A stretch of 64,000 bases of DNA from an uncultured Lachnospiraceae bacterium (GTDB lineage Bacteria > Bacillota > Clostridia > Lachnospirales > Lachnospiraceae), in assembly GCA_910587715.1 (NCBI GenBank), contig CAJUMV010000012.1, forward strand, positions 23,045 to 87,044, in the 5' to 3' direction. The notes below the pieces were generated by a model that saw only the letters and a list, made by a program, of their open reading frames with translations, had not been told where the DNA came from and did not search any database. Positions 27,592 to 36,800 of the stretch are shown here, piece after piece. Every line of letters begins with the position of its first letter. Positions within the stretch are counted from its first letter, which is position 1. The position numbers and the translations under genes are program-made.

Positions 27592-28666
27592 AAAATTTAT
27601 ACCTAAATTTATAAGAAAGAAAGTTATGCAGATATTATATCATAAAAGCAACCAGCCATTTCTTGATATTTTAAAAAATACCGTTAATGCAAAACGGATA
27701 ATTATATTTTTATCACCTGAGCATAAAAACGTTGGAGATCATGCGATTATGCTTTGTGAATATCAGTTTTTAAATGACTATTTTAAGGAATATAATATTA
27801 TTGAAATTCCAGATAATTGCTGGGCATATGAAAAAAGAACCATTTTAAAATTTATTAAAAAAGAAGATAGTATATTAATTCATGGTGGAGGATTTATAGG
27901 AACTTTATGGACTTACTCAGAAATATTATTTCGTGAGATAGTCAAAACATTTCCAACAAATAAAATAGTTGTATTGCCACAGTCCATTTTTTTTAGTAAT
28001 GATCGATTTGGCAGAGAACAATTAAGCATTTCTAAACAAATATATTCACGTCATCCGCAATTATATATTTGTGCCAGAGAAAAATATTCATATGAATTTG
28101 TAAAAAATAATAGTCTTATTCAGGATATAAACAAGTGCTATCTTTTACCTGACCTTGTAACTTATTATAAAAAAGATTTTGCAAAATACACACGCGGGAA
28201 TAATATTTTGTTATGCTTTAGGAGCGATCAGGAAAAATGTCTAAAATCTAATATGGTAGATGAAATAATAAGTGTGCTATTAAATTCTGGGTTAACTTTC
28301 TCATATACAGATACAGTGGTTTCCCATAAAATATCAACTTCTAAGAGGGAAGAAGAGGTTAATAAAAAACTTCAGGAATTTGCCCAAGCCAAATTCGTCA
28401 TCACAGACAGATTACATGGAATGTTATTTTCTGCAGTTACCGGAACCCCGTGTTTGTTTGTGGATAATTTTAGTAAAAAGATAAGCGGCACATATGAGTG
28501 GATAAAGAATTTGGAGTATATTAAACCTTTAAAAACCATTGAGTGTTTAAAGGAATTCATTGCTAATATTGAAAATGGAAATGAATGGAAATACACCAAT
28601 GAACATTTAAAACCATATTACAATGAATTAGCAGAAATAATGAAAAATATCTTAAGCTATGAATAG
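27584..28666 (+). CDS. Polysaccharide pyruvyltransferase family protein
   Basis: A 360-residue protein with the PS_pyruv_trans pattern: KNVGDHAIMLCE near the start, ILIHGGGFIGTLW, VVLPQSIFF, and near the end ITDRLHGMLFSAVTGTPCLFVDN. The family places ketal pyruvate on hexoses using phosphoenolpyruvate, giving acidic polymers. ATG 27584 is preferred over ATG 27569 because a GAGGA motif lies about nine bases before it. It overlaps the previous gene by eight bases. Confidence 0.85.
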   Translation: MFKKFIPKFIRKKVMQILYHKSNQPFLDILKNTVNAKRIIIFLSPEHKNVGDHAIMLCEYQFLNDYFKEYNIIEIPDNCWAYEKRTILKFIKKEDSILIHGGGFIGTLWTYSEILFREIVKTFPTNKIVVLPQSIFFSNDRFGREQLSISKQIYSRHPQLYICAREKYSYEFVKNNSLIQDINKCYLLPDLVTYYKKDFAKYTRGNNILLCFRSDQEKCLKSNMVDEIISVLLNSGLTFSYTDTVVSHKISTSKREEEVNKKLQEFAQAKFVITDRLHGMLFSAVTGTPCLFVDNFSKKISGTYEWIKNLEYIKPLKTIECLKEFIANIENGNEWKYTNEHLKPYYNELAEIMKNILSYE

Positions 28667-28690
28667 TTTTTGTAATATTCTGGAGGAAGT

Positions 28691-30211
28691 ATGCTGCCGG
28701 ATTCAAGGAAAAGAAATTCTATAAATAATATCATTTTTGGCTATATCAATCAAATATTTTCATTAGTGCTTAATTTTATAGGTCGTATAATTTTTATTCG
28801 AATTTTAGGAGAAGAATATCTAGGTATTAATGGATTATTCTCAGATATTTTAACAATGTTATCAATGGCTGATATGGGATTTGGAATCGCTATGTCTTAT
28901 AGCTTTTACAAACCTATTGCAGAGAATGACGTAAAGCAAATTGTAGCATTAATTAATTTTTACAAAAAAATATATAATATAATTGCAATTCTGACAACGA
29001 TTTTCGGAGTTTTGCTGATTCCAGCTTTAAAATATCTTGTTAATATAGATATTAAAATTCCTCATTTGACGCTATATTATTTACTCTTTCTGGCAAATAC
29101 TACGTTATCCTATTTGTTTGTTTATAAGACGGCAATTATAAATGCATCCCAAAAGAATTATCTTATTTCCAGATATCAGATTGTTATTAATATTATAAAA
29201 ACAATTATACAAATAATAGTTTTAATTGCTTTTAAAAATTATTTTATGTATTTGCTAATTATTATAATAGCAACTTTAGTAAATAATTTACTTGCATCGC
29301 ATAAAGCAGAAAAGCTTTATCCAGAAATTAGGAAAAAAAATTATGAATTAGACAAAGATAACAAAAATGTAATTAAAGAAAATATGAAATCCGTTTTTTT
29401 ATATAAGCTTTCCGGTGTGCTGTTAACCGGTACGGATAATATACTTATTTCAGTAATTATTGGAACTGTCTGGGTAGGGATATATTCAAATTATAATTTA
29501 CTACTTAATGGAATAAATAGTTTGATTGGTACATTTTTTAATGCGGTGACTTCTAGTATAGGAAATGTTGTAGTCACGGAAAAGTCGAAAAAGCAATATG
29601 AAGTTTTTCGAATTTTGAATGTTATTAGTTTATCTATCGCTGCGATTACAGTAAGTATATTGTCAAATTTAATTAGCGATTTTATATATCTTTGGTTGGG
29701 AGAAAAATTTATATTATCTAATGACATAAAAATAGCTATACTATGTAACTTCTATATGGCTAACATATTAAGACCAATTTGGTCTTACAGAGAAGCTACA
29801 GGGTTGTATATGAAGACAAAGTATATAATGCTTATTGCTTCGTTTATTAATTTTATATTGTCGATTATAGGGGGATATAAATTCGGTATGGCGGGTATTA
29901 TATTTGCCTCGGCAATATCCAGGATATGTACATACTTTTGGTATGAACCCAAACTACTATTTGAAAATTTTTTTAAAAAAGATGTAACCAATTATTTCCT
30001 TCTAATATTAAAAAATGTTGTATTAACAATCGGCTTGTGTGTGGCTATGGACATTTTGGGGCAGAATTATCATGTTGATTCATGGTGGAAATTACTACTT
30101 AAGCTTATGATAGTTGGAATAATTTCAGTTGCATGTGTAATTGGCTGTTATTTTAGGACAAAGGAAATGAAAATTATATTTCAAATAATAAAAGACATAT
30201 TAAAAAAATGA
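28691..30211 (+). CDS. Wzx-type oligosaccharide flippase
   Basis: A 506-residue membrane protein with about fourteen hydrophobic helices. An early segment (NNIIFGYINQIFSLVLNF, then GEEYLGINGLFSDIL) and MADMGFGIAMSYSFY are typical of MOP-superfamily polysaccharide exporters. It should flip undecaprenyl-linked repeat units outward for the Wzy polymerase. GGAGG lies eight bases before the ATG. Base composition is strongly AT, like its neighbours. Confidence 0.88.
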   Translation: MLPDSRKRNSINNIIFGYINQIFSLVLNFIGRIIFIRILGEEYLGINGLFSDILTMLSMADMGFGIAMSYSFYKPIAENDVKQIVALINFYKKIYNIIAILTTIFGVLLIPALKYLVNIDIKIPHLTLYYLLFLANTTLSYLFVYKTAIINASQKNYLISRYQIVINIIKTIIQIIVLIAFKNYFMYLLIIIIATLVNNLLASHKAEKLYPEIRKKNYELDKDNKNVIKENMKSVFLYKLSGVLLTGTDNILISVIIGTVWVGIYSNYNLLLNGINSLIGTFFNAVTSSIGNVVVTEKSKKQYEVFRILNVISLSIAAITVSILSNLISDFIYLWLGEKFILSNDIKIAILCNFYMANILRPIWSYREATGLYMKTKYIMLIASFINFILSIIGGYKFGMAGIIFASAISRICTYFWYEPKLLFENFFKKDVTNYFLLILKNVVLTIGLCVAMDILGQNYHVDSWWKLLLKLMIVGIISVACVIGCYFRTKEMKIIFQIIKDILKK

Positions 30212-30226
30212 GGAGAGGTGAGAGCG

Positions 30227-30898
30227 GTGAAGAATAGAAAAGTTAGTATTTTGATGTTAACATATAATGCCCCGCTTTATGTATTAAGAAGTATTATATC
30301 GGTAAGAAAGAAAACAGAGGGAGTAGATTTTGAATTAATTGTAGTTGATAATAATTCTAAAAAATTCACAAAAAAAATTTTACAAAAATTAGTAAATAAA
30401 GGGAAATATATAGATAAGATATACTTTAATTTACAAAATGATTATTTCGCGGGGGGTAATAATCTGGCCAGCAAAATGGCACGGAGTCAAAGTGACTATT
30501 TCTTATTGTTAAATTCCGATATAAAAATACGTAGTAAAAGATGGCTGTCAGATTTGCTGGATATACATCCTGCATGTGGTGGAATTAGTTCTTATGGGGC
30601 AGTGTTGGCGGAACCGCGTAGGGCTGATGGCTATTGCCTGCTAATAAACAGTGAATTATATAAAAAATATAAACTAGACGAGGAATTCCAATGGTGGTGG
30701 TCTGTCACCAAATTACAGAGTATGGTTTTAAAGGAAAACAAAAGAATCGTTTCTGTAGTCCACCATGAAAACAAATTACATCATTATGGTGGAAAATCCG
30801 GAAAAGGTTATCGCGATGCAAAAGGAATGAATATTGATATTGAAGAGGTAAAGAAGTGGTTTTCGATGGGAAAAGTTGAATTTATAGATTACATTTAA
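30227..30898 (+). CDS. Small GT2-family glycosyltransferase
   Basis: A 223-residue GT-A protein with VSILMLTYNAP at the start, IVVDNNSK near residue 40 and LLLNSDIKI near residue 98 as the metal-binding motif. It is shorter than most GT2 enzymes and has no C-terminal membrane helices. GTG 30227 fits AGGAGAGG (30211-30218) better than GTG 30218, which overlaps that site. It probably adds a side sugar. The hairpin after it suggests that the cassette's main transcript ends here. Confidence 0.78.
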   Translation: MKNRKVSILMLTYNAPLYVLRSIISVRKKTEGVDFELIVVDNNSKKFTKKILQKLVNKGKYIDKIYFNLQNDYFAGGNNLASKMARSQSDYFLLLNSDIKIRSKRWLSDLLDIHPACGGISSYGAVLAEPRRADGYCLLINSELYKKYKLDEEFQWWWSVTKLQSMVLKENKRIVSVVHHENKLHHYGGKSGKGYRDAKGMNIDIEEVKKWFSMGKVEFIDYI

Positions 30899-31016
30899 CA
30901 GGAGCAATAAAGCATGATCAAACGGAAAGGTATTTACAGAATTAATTGTTTGATATACCTACAGCTGCGCTAATTGTAAAGCTTTTTAATTGTTTTCAAA
31001 TAAGGGGTACTCAAAG

Positions 31017-31067
31017 AAATCTGATGTAAGAGATGGGGTTTTCCTTATTACATCAGATTTTTGCTTT
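31017..31067 (+). terminator. Hairpin terminator/attenuator before the acyltransferase gene
   Basis: A perfect 13-base stem AAATCTGATGTAA (31017-31029) with TTACATCAGATTT (31048-31060) is followed by TTGCTTTT. A homologous hairpin with nearly the same stem lies at 33058-33102 before the zinc-ribbon gene. Each is only about 25 bases from the next start codon, so attenuation is possible. The rest of the 188-base gap holds nothing I can support. Confidence 0.7.
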
Positions 31068-31086
31068 TCAAGGGAGATGTGCACTA

Positions 31087-32137
31087 ATGAATTTTAAAAC
31101 ATGTCATATAGCAGGGCGGGATAATAATATAACATTTATTCGGACGATGGCTATGATATTAGTGGTTTTGGGTCATTCACTTTCTCCATTTATAAATAAT
31201 TTTAGGGGGGGGGGGTGAAACGAGAAGCTGGTATCTAGCAAGCACTATGTGGAGTATTATTTATACATTTCATATGCCTCTTTTTATGAGTGTGTCTGGA
31301 TATTTATTTTACTATGAGATAGAACGTTCAATGCAACTTCAAATTGTAGAGCGTATAAGGAGCATTGTTATTTTTATAGACAAAAAAATATGGCGATTAG
31401 TTGTGCCTTTTATACTTGTAATGTATTTATGGAGGAAGCCGTGGTCCTATTTGACGGGGACACAGAACATGCCAAAATCCATAAAAGAAATGCTTATGTT
31501 TCACACTACAGGTCCTTTGTGGTATCTGTATGTATTATTTGCAATATTTGTTTTTGAAAAACTATTTATGTGGATTATCTGGGCGAGAAAAAATTACGTA
31601 AAAATAGCACTGGTCTGCATGTTTGTACTTGCTTATTGGGGGTATTTTATGAATGGAGCAGTACATCATTTTATGGTTTATAATTTTTATTTTTTCATAG
31701 GTATTGTTATTAATGAACATTTTGATAAACTTTTGAAAATTAGGAAAACAACAATTAATTTTTTGTGTATATTAACTATATGCTTAACATCATTTCAGCT
31801 GTTTTTCAAAATTGAAGAAAAAAATATTTTGATGCCTTTGCTGAGTATAACAATTGCACTGACCGATATTGTGATTATTTATTTTCTTACTTCTCATTTG
31901 CGCAATAGTCAAATATCAGAACTGATTTCTGTAATGGATCATCATGGAATGGGAATCTATTTATTCCATACAGAATTTATACAAGTATTAGCATTAATAA
32001 CGGTAGACCTGCCAAGAGAGTTAGCTTGGCTATGTACCTTTTTTGTAAGCTTTCTCCTAGCATTCTTATTAACTTATTTATTAAAGAAAATGGGTGTAAA
32101 AATGATATTGGGTGAATTTAAATCTGGACAAAAATAG
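31087..32137 (+). pseudogene. Acyltransferase-3 family O-acyltransferase, switched off by a G11 tract
   Basis: The membrane acyltransferase is split. Residues 1-43 (start ATG 31087; NNITFIRTMAMILVVLGHS holds the conserved histidine) end at a TGA just after eleven G at 31205-31215. The rest reads in the next frame to 32137, with TFHMPLFMSVSGYLF and several further helices. With ten or thirteen G the two parts join into one protein of about 350 residues, with no other defect seen. Such enzymes O-acetylate surface sugars. I infer phase variation rather than decay, because both halves are otherwise intact. GGGAG lies before the start. Confidence 0.85.
31205..31215 (+). repeat. Poly-G tract (G11) in the acyltransferase gene
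   Basis: Eleven consecutive G in otherwise AT-rich DNA, at the exact point where the two acyltransferase frames part. Loss of one G, or gain of two, restores the reading frame. Confidence 0.85.
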
Positions 32138-32263
32138 TTAGTCCAAAAAAAATTTGATATAAAGCAGAAAATTGTTTTATTTTACATTATATTTTTCGTT
32201 TTTTAAAATATAATAATAAGGAACACCAATATGTTCTGGGTAAAAGTTCATGTAATTAAGCCG

Positions 32264-32320
32264 CCTTATTTTCCTGATGCTGCGGGACGTTTATTTATTT
32301 ATAGTTTTGCTGTTGCGCCG
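32264..32320 (+). pseudogene. Remnant resembling the 3' end of the VanZ gene
   Basis: A stretch containing GATGCTGCGGGACGTTTA matches the 3' part of the intact VanZ gene at 37308-37336 almost base for base, then diverges. It lies just upstream of the decayed Rpn copy, so the two look like leftovers of one duplicated block. Confidence 0.5.
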
Positions 32321-32336
32321 ACAATGGAACAGCAAT

Positions 32337-33030
32337 CACGGACTTTAGCACTTTGATAATTTCATGCTTTATATCAGAACAGAAAGAAAACGCTTTACTG
32401 TCATAAACGAAAAACCGTCCGGGAAAATACATAAACTGTATTGACATTCCCCTATGCACTCGTTAGAATGAATGTAATCAAAGGAATTCTAACAGGTGTG
32501 CGTTCTGCACGTTCGAGACAGCTTCTGTCGGATTTTCTCTTTGAGACACAATAGAAAACGGCAGGAGAAAAAGCGGACGCAGACCATTGCGGCATATTGT
32601 ATCCTGCCACAAAAAGGGAGGATAACATATGTCAAAACGACAAAAGAAGAAACAGGCAAACAAAAATGCGCTTCTGGAGCTTTACAATGCGCTGAACGGG
32701 ACAGCCTATCAGGATGCGTCGCAGCTTGAGATCGTGACAATCGAAAGCGCAGTTTATGTGGTGATGAAAAATGACCTTGCCTATTTTTGAAAATAAGAGA
32801 GCGAAAGCCGATGTGGAGCTGACCGTGCGGAGGTGTTGGGAATGCTGTTGGAAGAGTTTGATGCGGAGAAATATGAGAGGACATTACGTAATGAAGGAGA
32901 AGCAAAGGTAAACAGGCTCGGCATTCTTTTGACAGAGGCGGGGCGGGAAAACGACTTCTTAAGATCCCTGTTGAATCGGAAACTTCAGAAAAGACTGTTT
33001 GTTGAATTTGGCTTGGAGGATGAAAAGTAA
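32337..33030 (+). pseudogene. Decayed Rpn-family gene with its promoter and leader
   Basis: From about 32337 the DNA matches 35563 onward: promoter TTGACA (32441-32446) with TAGAAT (32464-32469), the two leader hairpins, the AGGAGG site and ATG 32629. The coding part keeps the start, the LELYNALNGTAY and IESAVYVVMKNDLAY segments and the complete C-terminal tail (VNRLGILLTEAG to the stop at 33030). Internal deletions and a stop remove the catalytic middle. The promoter and leader are well kept, so an RNA could still be made. The 990-base stretch between the acyltransferase and zinc-ribbon genes holds nothing else I can support. Confidence 0.85.
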
Positions 33031-33057
33031 AGGAAAACATAATAAAGCATAGTCAAA

Positions 33058-33108
33058 AAATCTGATGTAAAGTATGGAATTGCCCTAAATTGCATCAGAT
33101 TTTTGTAT
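33058..33108 (+). terminator. Second copy of the hairpin terminator/attenuator
   Basis: AAATCTGATGTAA (33058-33070) pairs with TTGCATCAGATTT (33090-33102), one wobble pair, followed by TTGTATTT. It is homologous to the hairpin at 31017 and lies just upstream of the zinc-ribbon protein gene. Confidence 0.65.
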
Positions 33109-33128
33109 TTAGTTATGGAGCGGGCTAA

Positions 33129-35537
33129 ATGGATCAAAGCATTCTTTTAACCAGCAGTACTTATAAAAAAGCATCGCATGTTTTCTGGTCAGGTGGAATG
33201 AAAACGGGAGAGACTATGAATTTATCAACGATTGCTATAGAAAAAGAATTAAGCCAGTTTTTATCAACTGCATATACAACATTGTTCAAAGAGTATTTTT
33301 TGTTTACTTTGGCAATGATCATTTCGTGTGTGATATTTCCAGTGTTTATTGTGAGGATACTTGGCAAATATGAGCGGAATCGTGTCCCTAAAGCGTATCT
33401 TTTTAAGGTAACAACAAAACTGGGATTGCATTATACAATATTATGCTCATTATTAGTGATTGCGGCAGTTAATGTATATCAAAGTATACAATTGGCGCAA
33501 AACACAGACATTTTTGATGGCTGGATTATTCTGTGGAGTATTTTGCTAATGCTCTTTACAGTCCCCGCTGTATATTTCTTATCTAAGTTTCGCTCCAAAG
33601 GTCTTATCATGACAGGCATGCTTGTTATGCTTGATAGCGCATACTGCCAGTATTTGCGTATGCTAAGGGTAAAGGCGATTATTGAGAGTTCAAAAAATTT
33701 TAAAACAGTTGTAAGATATGGATATTATATGATAGCTGACAGTCTGGTTGTAGAATCCATGATTTTAAGCTTACTTGCAGTTATCATTCTTGCATTGATT
33801 GTATTCTATTACTATAAGCGTCGTTTTTTGTTCATGCCCGGTAAACTTAATATGTTGTCTTGCCCGCAATGTGGAAAAGCAATAAGCAGGGGAGAAGATT
33901 TTTGTATATGCTGCGGACAAATGCTAAGAGTCAATCCAATACAGCAAACAATAAAACCATTAGATAAAGAGAGATATTGTAAAAAATGTGGAAGGGCTAT
34001 TTTTGGATGGAAATGTGTTATTTGCAATTCTCCGGAAGCTATAGAAGAAATTGCAAAAAACAGAGCGAAGGAAAAGCGAGCTTCTATTGTTAGAGGGATA
34101 TTGTCAATGGTTGTTATTTTCGGAATGCTTGTTCCGATTTTTGCCGAACCGGTTGCTAAAATACAGCGTGGCACAGCTAAGGTTCATAACATATTTGTTT
34201 CCAGATGGAATGAATTATATGAAACGCCGGAGAAGGGGACAGATCCTGAGTGGGTGTTCGGCTTTGACTCAGATATAGAAGCTTTATATTTAGCGGATAT
34301 GCGTTGGTATTATGTGAAGCCAAGAATGATACCATATGATAAATTGGCATTTTATGCACAATATGCGGAAGCATCTTTTATGCAGATGGAAGAATTGGAG
34401 GAAATAAAGGAATTTGTTCATAGTATCTCATTGGAAAGTATAGAGTCAGATAGAGATACATATTGTGCCAGACATACAGAACTCAGTGATAGATTGAATT
34501 GGACAGTTGATGCGCAGGCAATGGCACTGCAGAATTTCTCTTTGCCCCAGAATTTATTTGAGAAAGTTGAACATATTTTTTTCAGTGGGGTAAGGTATTA
34601 TATATCCGGTATTGATATAGGGCTTGTGGCAGTCCTTATAATCATTACGAATATATGCCTGCTTATGTACCTGCTGAATAGTTTCAGCCTTACTATGGAG
34701 ACGGGATTGGAACGCTGGAATCGAATCAACAGCACAAGGATTGGAAAATTTATTGAAAGGTTCCAAGCACCTTATCATGTTTCGATTCCTGACACTATAT
34801 TACACAGGGTAATTACTGCCATAACAGGCTGTGGCTATTGCATGATACGAAGCATATGCGAATTATGGATGATGGCTGTGCAGTTATGTTGTACGCTCTG
34901 CCTGGTTTTATCTCTGTTTAGACCAAAGAATTGGATCGGATGCCTGCGGTGGGTAAAGAGGGGATTGACGGATGTACGAGGAGTGCCGGAAAAGAATAGC
35001 GCCCAAAAAAAGTTTGAGCGGCAAGAGCGGATTTCGTCGGCTATAGCTGTGGCAATTGCTATAGTGCTTTTTGGAGGAGGTTCCTTAGCAGCACAGATGG
35101 CTGCATTGAGTAAAGGAGAAGCGGTCGATGCAAAAAATACATATTTGGATCAAGCCCAAATGGCAGTAATGGGCTATGCCGTTGATATATCAGATGCTCT
35201 TTTAAGGATAAAAACTACAAAAACATTGACAGAGGAAGAAAAGGAAAGCCTATATATCCTTTTTGATGCCCAATTGGAAGTAGATCAGCTTATTCTCGAC
35301 TATGATATAACTGGACTTGAAGATTATGCAGAGCTTCATGCAGGGCTTTGCAGTTTGTGCGTAGATGACATGAGGATGATTCAAAAAATCAAGGATTCTA
35401 TAGAGAATGGACTGGTGCCCTCAGAAGAACTATTGCAAAATTATGCAAGTTTGCGGGGAGAAAATTATTTGTGGGTTTTGGAAAAGCTTGGTCAGGAGGA
35501 TGTAGAGGCAGCTTTGGAAAGTGCATTTGATTTATAG
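33129..35537 (+). CDS. Large zinc-ribbon membrane protein, unrecognised
   Basis: I do not recognise this 802-residue protein. It has about four N-terminal transmembrane helices (around residues 50-75, 97-117, 127-147 and 212-232), then two zinc-ribbon units: CPQCGK with CICC near residues 244-262, and CKKCGR with CVIC near 284-300. Further helices follow near 315, 500 and 575, and another near 640. The last part is soluble, acidic and helical. The ribbons are probably cytoplasmic. Intermediate GC content separates it from the AT-rich cassette before it. It sits between a decayed and an intact Rpn copy, so it may be cargo of that duplication. No function is proposed. Confidence 0.7.
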   Translation: MDQSILLTSSTYKKASHVFWSGGMKTGETMNLSTIAIEKELSQFLSTAYTTLFKEYFLFTLAMIISCVIFPVFIVRILGKYERNRVPKAYLFKVTTKLGLHYTILCSLLVIAAVNVYQSIQLAQNTDIFDGWIILWSILLMLFTVPAVYFLSKFRSKGLIMTGMLVMLDSAYCQYLRMLRVKAIIESSKNFKTVVRYGYYMIADSLVVESMILSLLAVIILALIVFYYYKRRFLFMPGKLNMLSCPQCGKAISRGEDFCICCGQMLRVNPIQQTIKPLDKERYCKKCGRAIFGWKCVICNSPEAIEEIAKNRAKEKRASIVRGILSMVVIFGMLVPIFAEPVAKIQRGTAKVHNIFVSRWNELYETPEKGTDPEWVFGFDSDIEALYLADMRWYYVKPRMIPYDKLAFYAQYAEASFMQMEELEEIKEFVHSISLESIESDRDTYCARHTELSDRLNWTVDAQAMALQNFSLPQNLFEKVEHIFFSGVRYYISGIDIGLVAVLIIITNICLLMYLLNSFSLTMETGLERWNRINSTRIGKFIERFQAPYHVSIPDTILHRVITAITGCGYCMIRSICELWMMAVQLCCTLCLVLSLFRPKNWIGCLRWVKRGLTDVRGVPEKNSAQKKFERQERISSAIAVAIAIVLFGGGSLAAQMAALSKGEAVDAKNTYLDQAQMAVMGYAVDISDALLRIKTTKTLTEEEKESLYILFDAQLEVDQLILDYDITGLEDYAELHAGLCSLCVDDMRMIQKIKDSIENGLVPSEELLQNYASLRGENYLWVLEKLGQEDVEAALESAFDL

Positions 35538-35656
35538 AAGGTAAAAAGTTAGCTGTGTTTTAATACCTTGATAATTTCATGCTTTATATTCAGAACAGAA
35601 AGGAAACGCTTTATTTTCATAAACGGAAAACCGTCTAGGAAAATGTATAAACTGTA

Positions 35657-35685
35657 TTGACATCCCTCCATGCACCCGTTAGAAT
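35657..35685 (+). promoter_or_regulatory. Promoter of the Rpn gene
   Basis: TTGACA (35657-35662), 17-base spacer, TAGAAT (35680-35685). The same layout occurs before the decayed copy and, with TATACT, before the Uma2 gene. Confidence 0.75.
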
Positions 35686-35691
35686 GAGTGT

Positions 35692-35843
35692 AATCAAAGA
35701 AATTCTAACAGGTGTGCGCTCTGCACGTTCAAGACAGCTTCTGTCGGATTTTCTCTTTGAGACACAACAGAAAACGGCAGGAGAAAAAACGAACGCGGAT
35801 TGTTGCGGCATATTGTATCCTGCTACAAAAAGGAGGATAACAT
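35692..35843 (+). ncRNA. Structured 5' leader of the Rpn gene (three stems)
   Basis: After the promoter come a hairpin GTGC-GCTCT-GCAC (35714-35726), a triloop hairpin GACAG-CTT-CTGTC (35733-35745) and a long-range stem GGCAGGA (35776-35782) with TCCTGCT (35818-35824), which ends a few bases before the AGGAGG ribosome site. The Uma2 leader at 37478-37642 has the same three stems with compensating changes. This suggests a conserved cis-acting RNA. Confidence 0.6.
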
Positions 35844-36779
35844 ATGTCAAAACGACAAAAGAAGAAACCGGCAAACAAAAACCAAAATCGATGCCAGAAC
35901 CAAAAACAGATACAGCGGAATGTGAAGGATAGATTGTTCCGCTATTTGTTTGAGAAAGACAGAAATGCGCTTCTGGAGTTGTACAATGCGCTGAACGGGA
36001 CAGCCTATCAGGATGCGTCGCAGCTTGAGATTGTGACGATCGAGAGCGCAGTTTATGTGGTAATGAAAAATGACCTTGCCTATATCCTGTCGGGCACACT
36101 AAGCATGTACGAGCATCAGAGTACATACAGCCCGAACCTGCCGGTGAGATTCCTGATTTATCTTGCGCAGGAATACCAGAGAGTGATAGAACAGGCAGAG
36201 AAGAGTCTTTACGGATCCGGGCAGATTAGCCTGCCGACGCCGCAATGCGTTGTTTTTTATAACGGCATGAAGGAGATGCCGGATGAACAGAGGCTTAGGC
36301 TGTCGGATGCCTTTGAGAACAAGGCGACGAAGGCGGATGTGGAGCTGACTGTGCGGATGCTTAATATCAACTATGGCAATAATCGAGAGCTGATGCAAAA
36401 GTGCAGGGTTTTAGAGGAGTATTCTAAACTGGTGGCTGTTATGAGGGGTTACATGTCTGCCATGGAAGACACACAGTCAGCTTTAAACAGAGCGATCGAT
36501 GATTGTATAGAAAACGGAGTATTAAAGGAATTTCTTTTACAGAACCGTGCGGAGGTGCTGGGAATGCTGCTGGAAGAGTTTGATGCGGAGAAATATGAGA
36601 GAACGTTACGAAGTGAAGGAAGGGAAGAGGGAAGAGAGGAAGGGGAGGTAAAGGTAAACAGGCTCGGCATCCTTTTGACAGAGGCGGGTCGGGGTAACGA
36701 GTTCTTAAAATCCTTGTCGGACAGGGAGCTCCAGAAACGGCTGTTTGTTGAATTTGGCCTGGAGGAAGAGAAAAAGTAA
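35844..36779 (+). CDS. Rpn-family PD-(D/E)XK nuclease/putative transposase
   Basis: A 311-residue protein of the Rpn (recombination-promoting nuclease) family. After a basic start, NVKDRLFRYLFEKDR with the first acidic residue leads into the fold. IVTIESAVYVVMKNDLAYIL and LSMYEHQSTYSPNLPVRFLIYL carry the later active-site positions of this family. A helical second half ends in an EGREEGREEGE linker and a 45-residue tail (VNRLGILLTEAG to FGLEEE) that is nearly the same as that of the Uma2 gene downstream. ATG 35844 follows AGGAGG. Rpn proteins promote RecA-independent recombination in enterics; the role here is inferred only. Confidence 0.85.
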   Translation: MSKRQKKKPANKNQNRCQNQKQIQRNVKDRLFRYLFEKDRNALLELYNALNGTAYQDASQLEIVTIESAVYVVMKNDLAYILSGTLSMYEHQSTYSPNLPVRFLIYLAQEYQRVIEQAEKSLYGSGQISLPTPQCVVFYNGMKEMPDEQRLRLSDAFENKATKADVELTVRMLNINYGNNRELMQKCRVLEEYSKLVAVMRGYMSAMEDTQSALNRAIDDCIENGVLKEFLLQNRAEVLGMLLEEFDAEKYERTLRSEGREEGREEGEVKVNRLGILLTEAGRGNEFLKSLSDRELQKRLFVEFGLEEEKK

Positions 36780-36800
36780 GAGACCGTATGGAGTATAAAC

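Noticed and set aside
30914..30973. Tiny frame after the last glycosyltransferase (about 19 codons)
   Set aside because: Too short, no family match, no clear role; probably chance.
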